From assembly GCF_025993685.1 (NCBI RefSeq), contig NZ_DAJPEN010000001.1, positions 1,364,001 through 1,428,000 on the forward strand: a stretch of DNA of 64,000 bases, written 5' to 3'. The notes under the pieces are model-generated. The model searched no databases. It worked only from the letters and a program-made list of their open reading frames with translations, and was not told the origin of the DNA. Each line of letters starts with the position of its first letter. Positions within the stretch are counted from its first letter, which is position 1. This DNA comes from Bacteroides mediterraneensis. Lineage in GTDB: Bacteria > Bacteroidota > Bacteroidia > Bacteroidales > Bacteroidaceae. A program made the translations under genes and the position numbers. Shown piece by piece: positions 1 through 8,297 of the stretch.

Positions 1-11
1 ATCTTCATCTT

Positions 12-1043
12 ATGAAACGTTTGGTCGGCCTTTTCTGCTTGGTGTGCCTCCTTTTCGGATGCAAGGAGGAAGCAGACCGTGGCTTGGTTCAGCCAGTGGA
101 ACAGTCGGTGGTGTCGGAAGAGGCTGCGCCGGACAGTGTGGAAGCGGTGCTCCCGTTTGAGCGCAAACCGTTGACGGGTGCCGACATTATTCTGGTCAAG
201 GAACTGCTTTTCGACAAATATACGTTGAAGGATGAATATCCGTATCAGGACACGGTGCGCTCGTTCAAGTGGGACGTGATTCGCAAGTGTCTGGCCTTCA
301 TTGAGAACCTGCAACATGAGGCTGCCCGCTGGGCCGTTTTCCAGAACTACAAGAACCGGAACCAGGAAGCGGCGCTGGTGCGGAGCTATGTGCGCAACGT
401 GTACCGCCGCATTGCCGATACGCAGGGCGTGGAGCGCTACCAGTCGGTGCCGCTTTACCTGCCGACCGATACGCTGGTGCCCGAACGCTACGGACGCGAC
501 GGGGCCTTGGCTTCCTTGCGGGGCGAGAGCGGAGGATTCTACCGCGTGTCGCCGGTGAGTATCGAGGGCGAATGGCTGGTGCCCCGCCGTTATGTCAAGC
601 TGCTGGCCGACAGCACGGCCTTTCATCGGGTGGTGGTGGTAGACCGGGGCGACCAGAACATCGCCACGCTGGAACGGCTGGAAGAAGGTACCTGGGCCAT
701 CCGCAGCATGAATCCGGCCACTACGGGCATGCATCGTCCGCCGTATGCGCAGGAAACACCTCTCGGCATGTTCGTGGTGCAGGAGAAGAAGTCGCGCATG
801 GTCTTTCTGAAAGACGGTTCCTCGGCCACCGGAGGCTATGCGCCCTACGCGAGCCGTTTCACCAACGGAGCCTATATCCACGGCGTGCCGGTCAATGTGC
901 CGCGGACGGCCATGATTGAGTACAGCTGGTCGCTGGGCACCACGCCCCGTTCGCACATGTGTGTGCGGAATGCCACCTCGCATGCCAAGTTTGTTTACGA
1001 CTGGGCCCCGACGGAACGCTCGCTGGTGATTGTAATCGAGTGA
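12..1043 (+). CDS. YkuD-type L,D-transpeptidase lipoprotein
   Basis: Predicted envelope L,D-transpeptidase, which would form or edit 3-3 peptidoglycan cross-links or attach proteins to the wall. The 343-residue product starts with a lipoprotein signal ending in the lipobox LFGC, so it should be lipid-anchored and exported. The YkuD catalytic signature lies at the C-terminus: His about residue 290 (YIHGVP), then SLGTTPRSHMCVR with the catalytic Cys near 317. The middle (about 100-260) has no motif I can name. The family usually has S-x-G-C; here the residues before Cys are S-H-M, a variant. The gene ends 75 bases before a second L,D-transpeptidase with its own -7 box, so the two are neighbours but may be separately expressed. 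Confidence 0.85.
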   Translation: MKRLVGLFCLVCLLFGCKEEADRGLVQPVEQSVVSEEAAPDSVEAVLPFERKPLTGADIILVKELLFDKYTLKDEYPYQDTVRSFKWDVIRKCLAFIENLQHEAARWAVFQNYKNRNQEAALVRSYVRNVYRRIADTQGVERYQSVPLYLPTDTLVPERYGRDGALASLRGESGGFYRVSPVSIEGEWLVPRRYVKLLADSTAFHRVVVVDRGDQNIATLERLEEGTWAIRSMNPATTGMHRPPYAQETPLGMFVVQEKKSRMVFLKDGSSATGGYAPYASRFTNGAYIHGVPVNVPRTAMIEYSWSLGTTPRSHMCVRNATSHAKFVYDWAPTERSLVIVIE

Positions 1044-1092
1044 TTTCTATAAAATTAACTCTCTTTCAGGGAGAGGTTGCCCGGAAAATCCG

Positions 1093-1100
1093 TACCTTTG
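1093..1100 (+). promoter_or_regulatory. Bacteroides -7 box (TACCTTTG)
   Basis: Exact match to the Bacteroides -7 consensus TAnnTTTG, 30 bases before the ATG at 1130. No clear -33 TTTG was found at the usual spacing. It supports independent transcription of the second transpeptidase and the ATG start at 1130. Confidence 0.6.
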
Positions 1101-1129
1101 CCGCCGAATATTCTTAGGTGGTCAAAATC

Positions 1130-1861
1130 ATGCACAATTCTATATTGAAATTTCTTTTTTCGGCACTTTTCCTGTCTTTCCCCTGCGCATATTTCACGGC
1201 AGAGGGGGAGTGTGTTTCTCCTGAAAATCCGGCAGCTGCGGTGAAGGCAGCCGACGAGGTGACGTCGCTTTATCACGCCATGCAGCTGGAGGGGGTGGTC
1301 AACTGGAAGGCGTTCAAGCTGGCAGTGACGGGCTACAACCGCATCAAGGGGCGGAAACGCGAGGTGCTGACGCTGATTGATTTCTCGAAACCCTCCACGG
1401 AAAAACGGCTCTACGTGTTCGATATGAAGCATCGCCGGATGCTCTATTCGTCGGTTGTTTCGCACGGGAAGAACAGCGGAGGGAATTATGCCACTTCGTT
1501 CTCCAATGAATATGGCTCTTATAAAAGTTCGCTGGGTTTCTACCTGACGGCCTCTACCTATCAGGGGAAGAACGGCTATTCGCTGGTGCTCGACGGACTG
1601 GAGAAAGGCATCAACGACCGGGCCCGTGAGCGGGCCATCGTGGTGCACGGGGCTGCTTATGCCGACCCTTCAGTGGCTCAGCGCGGCGGGCGACTGGGAC
1701 GCAGTTTCGGCTGTCCGGCCCTCCCTACCTCCGTGGCACGTCCGATTATCGATACGATAAAAGGGGGCAGCGTCATGTATATCTATGCCGAAACCCCCTC
1801 TTACCTGGCTCAGAGTTCCATTCTGAACGACTCGGATGTGAATGTTATCGTAAATCAATGA
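1130..1861 (+). CDS. murein L,D-transpeptidase catalytic domain protein
   Basis: Predicted exported peptidoglycan L,D-transpeptidase of the second YkuD-like family (the one typified by a conserved HG...RSFGCPAL block). The 243-residue protein has an N-terminal hydrophobic signal (LKFLFSALFLSFPCAYF). The catalytic region reads VVHGAAYADPSVAQ then LGRSFGCPALP, with the nucleophile Cys near residue 195. I chose the ATG at 1130 over a GTG at 1118 because the -7 box at 1093-1100 puts the transcript start near 1106 and the signal peptide begins naturally at MHNS. The stop overlaps the 3' end of the convergent lolA-like gene by 17 bases, so the two messages are complementary at their ends. Confidence 0.85.
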   Translation: MHNSILKFLFSALFLSFPCAYFTAEGECVSPENPAAAVKAADEVTSLYHAMQLEGVVNWKAFKLAVTGYNRIKGRKREVLTLIDFSKPSTEKRLYVFDMKHRRMLYSSVVSHGKNSGGNYATSFSNEYGSYKSSLGFYLTASTYQGKNGYSLVLDGLEKGINDRARERAIVVHGAAYADPSVAQRGGRLGRSFGCPALPTSVARPIIDTIKGGSVMYIYAETPSYLAQSSILNDSDVNVIVNQ

Positions 1862-2459
1862 TTTCCGCTTCCGGATATTTCTGCTTGTTGAAGCGGAACG
1901 TCGCATCGGGCAGGTTCACGCCCGTCTGGTACGACGAAATCTGAAATTCCTGTTTCTCGCCGTTGTGCAGCTGGATGGCAATGTAGACCGGCGAACCGTT
2001 TTCCTTTACATTCAGCGTGATGCTTTTCACATCCTGTGAAGCCTTGGGGGTGAGCAGGATTTCCTGTCCCCGCTTGCCCTGGCGGGTCTTCTCGCCCACA
2101 TAGCGGTAGTTGAAGCTCTTCTTGTAGGAAGTCAGCAGGGCATACGGATTGACGCTCTGCAGCTCCTCGGGGGTAGGGGTGGACACGTTCACCTCTTCGT
2201 TCTGCTCCACGTAGCTCCATTGCGTCTTGCCGTCGAACCACGTCCGGATACCTCCGCTTTCGAGGTAGAACTTGTCGCCTTTCAGCAACAGTTTGCCGCG
2301 CTGTGTGCCTCCGAAACTCAGGCTGACGCCGCCCGCCTTGCGGTACGTGTCGGCCATCTTATTTAAAATACTTTCCGCTTTGGCATCCTGCTGGGCTGCT
2401 GCCTGCAGCCAGGCGATTCCCATGAGCAGGACGACCAGAAAAATCTTTCTCATATCCAA
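1845..2459 (-). CDS. LolA-like outer-membrane lipoprotein carrier
   Basis: Predicted periplasmic lipoprotein chaperone of the LolA fold, which carries lipoproteins from the inner to the outer membrane. The 204-residue product has a cleavable signal (FLVVLLMGIAWLQAAAQ). It then shows the LolA pattern: an N-terminal helix (AESILNKMADTYRKAG), alternating strands around GTQRGKLLLKGDKFYLE and TWFDGKTQWSYVE, and an LTPK...SITLNVK block. It lies 37 bases downstream of ftsK on the same strand and is probably co-transcribed, an arrangement common in Bacteroidetes. Identification is by overall pattern; divergent LolA-like proteins of other function cannot be excluded. Confidence 0.8.
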   Translation of the reverse strand: MDMRKIFLVVLLMGIAWLQAAAQQDAKAESILNKMADTYRKAGGVSLSFGGTQRGKLLLKGDKFYLESGGIRTWFDGKTQWSYVEQNEEVNVSTPTPEELQSVNPYALLTSYKKSFNYRYVGEKTRQGKRGQEILLTPKASQDVKSITLNVKENGSPVYIAIQLHNGEKQEFQISSYQTGVNLPDATFRFNKQKYPEAEIIDLR

Positions 2460-2496
2460 TCAGTTTATTAGGTTGTACGGATAAGGGCAGCCTGTG

Positions 2497-5100
2497 TCAG
2501 TCTTTCAGGCTGCTCATTCTCATTTGCAAGTCGTTCTCGTCCAGGCAGAGCACGTCGCGCGCCTTGCTGCCGTTGGCCGGTCCCACGATGCCCGCTTTCT
2601 CCAGCTGGTCCATGATACGGCCGGCCCGGTTGTAGCCGATGGAGAACTTACGCTGAATCAGGGAAGTAGACCCCTGCTGGTGGTAGATGACCAGGCGGGC
2701 AGCCTCTTCGAAGAGCGGGTCGAGACGGTTCATGTCCACATCGGCCGTACTGCCGCTGGCCTCGGCATTCTCGTCCACGTATTCCGGCAGCATGAAGGCC
2801 GTAGGATATCCCTGCTGTTTGCCGATGAAGGCCGCAATGCGTTCCACTTCCGGCGTGTCGACGAAGGCACACTGCACACGCACCGGATCGTTGCCTTGCA
2901 GGTAGAGCATATCACCTTTACCAATCAGCTGCTGGGCCCCCGGACGGTCGAGGATGGTACGGGAGTCCATCATGGAAGCCACACGGAAGGCCACACGCGC
3001 CGGGAAGTTCGCCTTGATGGTACCCGTGATGATGTTCGTGGTCGGACGCTGGGTGGCGATGATGGCATGGATACCCACCGCACGGGCCAGCTGGGCGATA
3101 CGGCAGATAGGCAGTTCCACTTCCTTGCCGGCGGTCATAATCAAATCGCCGAACTCATCGATGATGATGACGATGTAGGGTAGGAAGTGATGCCCGTTCT
3201 CCGGATTCAGTTGGCGGTTGATGAATTTCGCATTGTATTCCTTGATGTTACGGCATCCCGCACTCTGCAGGAGCTTGTAGCGGTTGTCCATTTCCACGCA
3301 CAGCGAGTTCAGCGTCTGCACTACCTTCGTCACGTCGGTGATGATGGCGTCGTCTCCGTCGGGCAGCTTGGCCAGGAAGTGACGCTCAATTGGCGCATAG
3401 ATGGCAAATTCCACCTTCTTCGGGTCGATGATGACGAACTTCAGTTCGCTCGGGTGTTTCTTGTAGAGCAGGGAAGTCACGATGGCATTCAGACCGACGG
3501 ACTTACCTTGACCTGTGGCACCGGCCACCAGCATGTGGGGCGCTTTGGCCAAATCCACCATGAACACCTCGTTGGTGATGGTCTTTCCCAGCGCCACCGG
3601 CAGGTCGAACGTGGTTTCCTGGAACTTCTTGCTCGTCAGGATGGAACTCATCGGTACGATGTGCGGGTTGGCGTTCGGTACCTCGATACCGATGGTACCC
3701 TTGCCCGGAATCGGGGCAATGATACGGATACCCAGTGCCGAAAGGCTCAGGGCGATGTCGTCTTCCAGGTTACGGATTTTCGAGATACGTACCCCTTCGG
3801 CCGGCGTGATTTCATATAAGGTAATCGTGGGGCCCACACTGGCCTTGATGGAACTGATTTCGATGCCGAAGCTGCGCAGCACCTTGATGATGCGGTTCTT
3901 GTTGGCATTCTGTTCCTCCATGTCGATGTCCGGGTCTTCGTTCTGGTAGGTATTCAGCAAGTCGAGAGTAGGGAAGCGGTAGAACTCCAGGTCCAGTCGC
4001 GGGTTATACGGCTGGGTGATGTCGCCCTTGTAGGCCTGGTCTTCTTCCTTGGTATCGTTGCTCACCTCGAACGCCGGTTCTTCTTCCTTTTCTTCCTCCT
4101 TCCGAACCGGCTCCACCTCAAAAGGGTGTGCTTCTTCTTTCTCTTCCGGTTCAATGGGCAGGTCGATGGCATGGGAAGTTTCTTCCTTCGGTGGAGCTAC
4201 GGGCGTTTCTTTCTTCGTTTCCTTCACCGGAGCCGGTTCCGTTTCCTCTTTCGTTTCCGCTGCCGGTTCTTCTTTCTTTCCGGCCTCGTTTTCCTTCTTA
4301 TCTTCTTTCTGTTTCCGGTGCGTCCAGCTCTTCCAGAAACTTTCTTTCTTTTCCTTCTTCTCCTCTTCCGGGTCGGTCAGCGGAGCCGTGACGGTTTCTG
4401 CTTTCACCTCCTCCTGGCGGGAAGCCGTGTCGGGCTGTGAAGTTCCTGCATCAGCGATGCTTTCACCTTTCTTCAAGCTAGGATGCAAGGCCTTGCGCAC
4501 CACGCCCATGGTTTGCTGGGTGAGGGCCACCCCGAAGAGAATCGCTACCGCCAGCAGCACCAGAATCAGTCCCGGTGTACCGATTTGCGAACAAATCCAG
4601 CGGCTCACATTGTAGCCGTGCAGTCCGCCCGGATAAATAAAGGAATCTTCCATTACGCCGCCGAACGCGAATCCCAGGGTGACTGAGAACCAAATCATCA
4701 CCGTGGCACAGCCCAGGAACCAGTTGCGGATGCGGAACTGATACGCTTTCATCAGTTTCATGCCCGCCACCACCAGAAAAATGATGATGCAGTAAGCCGA
4801 AAACCCGAAACAGTCGTTGATGAGGAACTGTGCCAGCTGGGCCCCTCTGGCCCCCGCATAGTTCTGGATGCGGTTGCCCGTTTCCAGCAGTTCCGACGGG
4901 TTGGGATGCGTCAGGATGCTCTGGTCGTTTCCCCCGGTAAAGAAGAAGGAACTGAAAGCCAGTAGCATGTACACGCCGAAGATGACGCACAATAACCCTA
5001 TGATGAATGAAGTGGTTTCACTTTTTAGCACTGTCCATGTTTTTCCGGCCATGGCTACCGCTTTTTCACTTTTGCTCGTATCTGTTTTTTTAGTTTGCAT
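2497..5100 (-). CDS. ftsK: DNA translocase FtsK/SpoIIIE
   Basis: Septal DNA pump that moves chromosome dimers and terminus DNA during division. The 867-residue product has four N-terminal membrane segments (about 30-55, 85-110, 125-150, 170-190) and a long Lys/Glu-rich linker (about 215-365). The motor follows, with Walker A GATGQGKS near 525-532 and Walker B IIIDEFGDL. The C-terminal gamma winged-helix domain (ARLVIYHQQGSTSLIQRKF onward) reads KOPS sites. Length and architecture are normal for the family. The gene heads a minus-strand unit with the lolA-like gene and diverges from the DUF5063 gene; a -7 box lies at 5129-5136. Confidence 0.97.
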   Translation of the reverse strand: MQTKKTDTSKSEKAVAMAGKTWTVLKSETTSFIIGLLCVIFGVYMLLAFSSFFFTGGNDQSILTHPNPSELLETGNRIQNYAGARGAQLAQFLINDCFGFSAYCIIIFLVVAGMKLMKAYQFRIRNWFLGCATVMIWFSVTLGFAFGGVMEDSFIYPGGLHGYNVSRWICSQIGTPGLILVLLAVAILFGVALTQQTMGVVRKALHPSLKKGESIADAGTSQPDTASRQEEVKAETVTAPLTDPEEEKKEKKESFWKSWTHRKQKEDKKENEAGKKEEPAAETKEETEPAPVKETKKETPVAPPKEETSHAIDLPIEPEEKEEAHPFEVEPVRKEEEKEEEPAFEVSNDTKEEDQAYKGDITQPYNPRLDLEFYRFPTLDLLNTYQNEDPDIDMEEQNANKNRIIKVLRSFGIEISSIKASVGPTITLYEITPAEGVRISKIRNLEDDIALSLSALGIRIIAPIPGKGTIGIEVPNANPHIVPMSSILTSKKFQETTFDLPVALGKTITNEVFMVDLAKAPHMLVAGATGQGKSVGLNAIVTSLLYKKHPSELKFVIIDPKKVEFAIYAPIERHFLAKLPDGDDAIITDVTKVVQTLNSLCVEMDNRYKLLQSAGCRNIKEYNAKFINRQLNPENGHHFLPYIVIIIDEFGDLIMTAGKEVELPICRIAQLARAVGIHAIIATQRPTTNIITGTIKANFPARVAFRVASMMDSRTILDRPGAQQLIGKGDMLYLQGNDPVRVQCAFVDTPEVERIAAFIGKQQGYPTAFMLPEYVDENAEASGSTADVDMNRLDPLFEEAARLVIYHQQGSTSLIQRKFSIGYNRAGRIMDQLEKAGIVGPANGSKARDVLCLDENDLQMRMSSLKD

Positions 5101-5128
5101 GGTGATTCAAATTAGCTAAACATTCATG

Positions 5129-5136
5129 CAAATGTA
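5129..5136 (-). promoter_or_regulatory. -7 box for ftsK (TACATTTG on minus strand)
   Basis: Exact TAnnTTTG match on the minus strand, about 28 bases upstream of the ftsK ATG. No convincing -33 element was seen. Confidence 0.55.
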
Positions 5137-5168
5137 CGAATAAAACTAGAACTGAGAAATTTTTTTTG

Positions 5169-5176
5169 TACCTTTG
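5169..5176 (+). promoter_or_regulatory. -7 box (TACCTTTG) for DUF5063-exonuclease-methyltransferase unit
   Basis: Exact TAnnTTTG match 19 bases before the ATG at 5196. It lies downstream of the upstream in-frame ATG at 5166, so that earlier start cannot be used from this promoter. Confidence 0.6.
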
Positions 5177-5195
5177 CACTTCAATTAGCGTGATT

Positions 5196-5810
5196 ATGGA
5201 AGAAAAAAACTCTCAAGTGATATTTGATAAAAATGCGGTCGAGTTCGTGACAGTGGCCGCCGAGTTTTGTGGGTTTATGGAGCGGGTTTCCGACATGAAG
5301 CGCCGCGATTTCGTAGACAAGTCCCTGAAACTCCTTCCTCTTTTATACCTGAAAGCTTCGTTGCTTCCCGCGTGTGAGCGGATGGATGATTCCGACCCTG
5401 AAACCTTCGTGACCGAAACCGACTACGAGGTGCTGCGTGGCTCGGTGGCCTCCCTTTTGGGCGAATACGACGATTATCTCGAAGTTTTCCTCGACGACAT
5501 GGCCTATAGTGATACGCCCATCCATCAGAACATCTCCGAGTGCCTGGCCGATATCTATCAGCCGCTCAAGGATTTCATCTGCGTATTCCAGCTGGGACTG
5601 GAGCAGACCATGAACGACTCGCTGGCCATCTGCCGCGAACTGTTTGCCGAGTTCTGGGGACAGCGCCTGGTGAACGTGATGCGGGCTCTGCACGACGTGA
5701 AATACCGTCAGCTGGCCCATGAGGAGGCGGAAGACGAATCCCCGCTGTATGAAGACCACTGTACCGAAGAAGAACTGTATGAAGGCCTGGACATGGGCGA
5801 GGAGGAATAA
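5196..5810 (+). CDS. DUF5063 domain protein
   Basis: Acidic, helical cytoplasmic protein of about 204 residues that I recognise as the DUF5063 type found in Bacteroidetes; its function is not known. It has no signal peptide or membrane segment. The N-terminal half is helix-rich (FVTVAAEFCGFMERV, KSLKLLPLLYLKASLLP) and the C-terminal end is strongly acidic (EEELYEGLDMGEEE). I start it at 5196 because the -7 box at 5169-5176 rules out the ATG at 5166. It is followed after about 20 bases by a 3'-5' exonuclease, probably in one operon, which hints at a nucleic-acid-related role but does not prove it. Confidence 0.75.
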   Translation: MEEKNSQVIFDKNAVEFVTVAAEFCGFMERVSDMKRRDFVDKSLKLLPLLYLKASLLPACERMDDSDPETFVTETDYEVLRGSVASLLGEYDDYLEVFLDDMAYSDTPIHQNISECLADIYQPLKDFICVFQLGLEQTMNDSLAICRELFAEFWGQRLVNVMRALHDVKYRQLAHEEAEDESPLYEDHCTEEELYEGLDMGEEE

Positions 5811-5831
5811 CCCTAAAATGTGCGAATTGAA

Positions 5832-6473
5832 ATGGTAGAACTACAGAGCAAAATAGACAAGAAGTTTGTTGCCGAACTGCCCAAAGTGTCCTTTCCCGGC
5901 CGCATATTTGTGATTTACACGGAGGCGGAAGCCCGCAAGGCCATTGATTACCTGAATACCCATGTGTTGGTGGGGGTGGATACCGAAACCCGCCCGTCGT
6001 TCCGGAAAGGTGCCGTCAACAAGGTGGCCTTGCTGCAGGTGTCCACCTACGACACGTGCTTCCTTTTCCGTCTGAACCATCTGGGCCTGCCCGACTTCCT
6101 GGAAGAGTTCCTGCAGAACGACGTGCTGAAAATCGGTCTCTCGCTGAAGGACGATTTTGCCATGCTGCGCCGCCGCAACCGCAAGGACCCGCGTACCGGC
6201 AACTGGGTGGAGCTGCAGGATTATGTCACGGCTTTCGGACTGGAGGAGAAGAGCTTGCAGAAGATTTATGCCCTCCTTTTCCACGAAAAGATTTCCAAGA
6301 GCCAGCGCCTGTCCAACTGGGAGGCCGACACCCTGACCGAGGCGCAGCAGCTGTATGCCGCGACCGATGCCTGGGCCTGTGTGCGCATCTATGAGTACTT
6401 GGAAGAGCTTCGCCGCACAGGAAAATACCGGGTGATACGCCCCGAAGCCCCCGAAAATATTCTCGACGATTAA
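5832..6473 (+). CDS. DEDDy-type 3'-5' exonuclease domain protein
   Basis: Predicted RNase D/WRN-like 3'-5' exonuclease acting on RNA or DNA ends. The roughly 213-residue protein is little more than the exonuclease domain. Motif I is GVDTETRPSF, motif II is KIGLSLKDDFAML, and motif III is LYAATDAWACVRIY with the Y-x3-D of the DEDDy subclass. There is no HRDC domain, so it is not a full RNase D. The ATG at 5832 is preferred to the one at 5820 because the conserved part begins shortly after it; both are possible. It lies between the DUF5063 gene and an rRNA methyltransferase in a tight plus-strand operon. Confidence 0.88.
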   Translation: MVELQSKIDKKFVAELPKVSFPGRIFVIYTEAEARKAIDYLNTHVLVGVDTETRPSFRKGAVNKVALLQVSTYDTCFLFRLNHLGLPDFLEEFLQNDVLKIGLSLKDDFAMLRRRNRKDPRTGNWVELQDYVTAFGLEEKSLQKIYALLFHEKISKSQRLSNWEADTLTEAQQLYAATDAWACVRIYEYLEELRRTGKYRVIRPEAPENILDD

Positions 6474-6490
6474 TAACTTAAACCATACAA

Positions 6491-7678
6491 ATGAGCTATA
6501 AGAAAGTATTTCTCAAACCCGGAAAGGAAGAATCGCTCAAGCGTTTCCATCCTTGGGTTTTCTCCGGCGCCATTGCCCGTGTGGAAGGTGAACCGGAAGA
6601 AGGTGAGGTGGTCGATGTCTATACCTCGAAGAAGGAGTTCATTGCCTGCGGACATTTCCAGATAGGCAGCATCGCCGTGCGCGTGCTGTCCTTCCGCCAG
6701 GAACCCATCGACCATGACTACTGGGTACGCCGTCTGCGGGTGGCCAAGGACCTCCGCTGTGCGTTGGGCCTGATGGGCAATCCCCGCAACAACACCTATC
6801 GTCTGGTACATGGCGAAGGCGACAACCTCCCCGGACTCATCATCGACGTGTACGACCATACCGCCGTCATGCAGGCACACTCTGCCGGCATGCACCTCGA
6901 CCGTATGGCGGTGGCCGATGCCCTTGAAGAGGTGATGGGCGACGTCATCCAGCACATCTATTATAAATCGGAAACCACACTGCCTTTCAAGGCGGATTTG
7001 CTGGCCACAGAAAACGGCTTCCTCAAGGGAGGCAGTCCGGAGAACGTGGCGATGGAAAACGGCCTGAAGTTCCACGTGGATTGGCTCAAGGGGCAGAAGA
7101 CCGGCTTTTTCGTCGACCAGCGTGAGAACCGTGCCCTGCTGGAACGCTATGCCAAGGGCCGCAATGTGCTCAACATGTTCTGTTACACCGGCGGCTTCTC
7201 GTTCTATGCCATGCGCGGCGGAGCCAATCTGGTACATTCCGTGGACAGTTCCGCCAAGGCCATCGACCTGACCAACGAGAACGTGGCCCTCAACTTTCCC
7301 GGCGACACCCGTCACCAGGCGTTTGCGGAAGATGCCTTCAAGTTCCTCGACCGCATGGGCGACCAGTACGACCTGATTATTCTCGACCCGCCGGCCTTTG
7401 CCAAGCACCGTGACGCCCTCCGCAATGCCTTGCGCGGCTACACCAAGCTCAATGCCAAGGCTTTCGAGAAAATCCGTCCGGGCGGCATTCTCTTCACCTT
7501 CTCCTGTTCGCAGGTAGTCAGCAAGCAGGATTTCCGCAATGCCGTGTTCACCGCCGCCGCCCAGAGCGGACGCAGCGTGCGCATCCTTCACCAGCTCACA
7601 CAGCCGGGCGACCATCCGGTCAATATCTACCATCCCGAAGGAGAATACCTCAAGGGACTGGTGCTCTATGTAGAATGA
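6491..7678 (+). CDS. class I SAM-dependent rRNA methyltransferase (RlmI-like)
   Basis: Predicted 23S rRNA m5C methyltransferase of the RlmI/YccW family. The 395-residue protein opens with a PUA-like RNA-binding domain (HPWVFSGAIARVEGEPEEGEVV, about 18-75). A linker domain follows, then the Rossmann methyltransferase with SAM motif MFCYTGGFSFYAMRGGA and the catalytic-loop motif ILDPPAFAKH. The block GGILFTFSCSQVV carries the Cys expected for an m5C enzyme. Length and order fit the family. It is the last gene of the plus-strand unit and is followed by a strong terminator. Confidence 0.9.
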   Translation: MSYKKVFLKPGKEESLKRFHPWVFSGAIARVEGEPEEGEVVDVYTSKKEFIACGHFQIGSIAVRVLSFRQEPIDHDYWVRRLRVAKDLRCALGLMGNPRNNTYRLVHGEGDNLPGLIIDVYDHTAVMQAHSAGMHLDRMAVADALEEVMGDVIQHIYYKSETTLPFKADLLATENGFLKGGSPENVAMENGLKFHVDWLKGQKTGFFVDQRENRALLERYAKGRNVLNMFCYTGGFSFYAMRGGANLVHSVDSSAKAIDLTNENVALNFPGDTRHQAFAEDAFKFLDRMGDQYDLIILDPPAFAKHRDALRNALRGYTKLNAKAFEKIRPGGILFTFSCSQVVSKQDFRNAVFTAAAQSGRSVRILHQLTQPGDHPVNIYHPEGEYLKGLVLYVE

Positions 7679-7698
7679 ATTTCATATAAAACGGAAAG

Positions 7699-7745
7699 AA
7701 AAAGCTGTTTCCTGCCGGATGGCTCCAGGCAGGAAACAGCTTTTT
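7699..7745. terminator. bidirectional intrinsic terminator
   Basis: Perfect inverted repeat: left arm 7699-7716, 11-base loop, right arm 7728-7745. The stem is GC-rich and has A-run and T-run edges on both sides. It lies between convergent genes (methyltransferase + and HAD hydrolase -) and should stop transcription from both. Confidence 0.9.
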
Positions 7746-7807
7746 ATATGATTCATATCATCGCCAGGTCGGTCAGGGCGATTGTTGTGCAGTGTGACAA
7801 CCTGCAG

Positions 7808-8263
7808 TTATCCGAACAATTTCCCTAGCAGGCTCTGTTTCTTCTTCTTTTCTTGTTTTCTCTTTTCCACAGCCTCACCGAGCTTGTCGTCAAGTGTTTC
7901 ATCCACCAGGTCGGCCAATTTGATGCGGTAATGGATGATACGATAAATACTGTTCCAGTCGAAGAGTCCCCCCACATTGCGGTCGTCGATAAACACATCC
8001 GCTTTTAACTTTCGGGAGAAATATTGATGTCCGGTTTGTTCCTCCGGATAGTTTGTATTTACGGCATAGAACTCCAATCCTCGCTGACGGCAAAATTCCA
8101 CCGCTTCATTGAGCAGCTCATCCTCTCTGACCGACCACAAAATCAATCTGTGGCCTTCCTTTTGTAACATCTTTAAAGTATCTATTGCAAAAGGAATTTC
8201 TTTTCCGATTTCTGGATATCGGTGTTCCACAATCGTTCCGTCAAAATCAACAGCTATAATCAT
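7808..8263 (-). CDS. small HAD-superfamily hydrolase
   Basis: Small haloacid-dehalogenase-type phosphatase, 151 residues, cytoplasmic. Motif I is VDFDGTIV at residues 5-12, so the nucleophile is Asp6. Motif II is LILWSVRE, and a late acidic motif DVFIDDRNVGG carries the metal-binding Asp pair. The C-terminal tail is Lys-rich. The substrate is unknown. It lies 34 bases after the initiating sugar-phosphate transferase on the same strand, so a role with sugar phosphates of capsule synthesis is a reasonable inference, but such HADs are promiscuous. Confidence 0.82.
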   Translation of the reverse strand: MIIAVDFDGTIVEHRYPEIGKEIPFAIDTLKMLQKEGHRLILWSVREDELLNEAVEFCRQRGLEFYAVNTNYPEEQTGHQYFSRKLKADVFIDDRNVGGLFDWNSIYRIIHYRIKLADLVDETLDDKLGEAVEKRKQEKKKKQSLLGKLFG

Positions 8264-8297
8264 ATCGGTTTTTATTTAATAAAATAGTTAGTAGTTA

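Noticed and set aside
6470..7633. 387-codon minus-strand frame opposite the rRNA methyltransferase
   Set aside because: Shadow of a conserved gene with PUA and SAM motifs on the plus strand.
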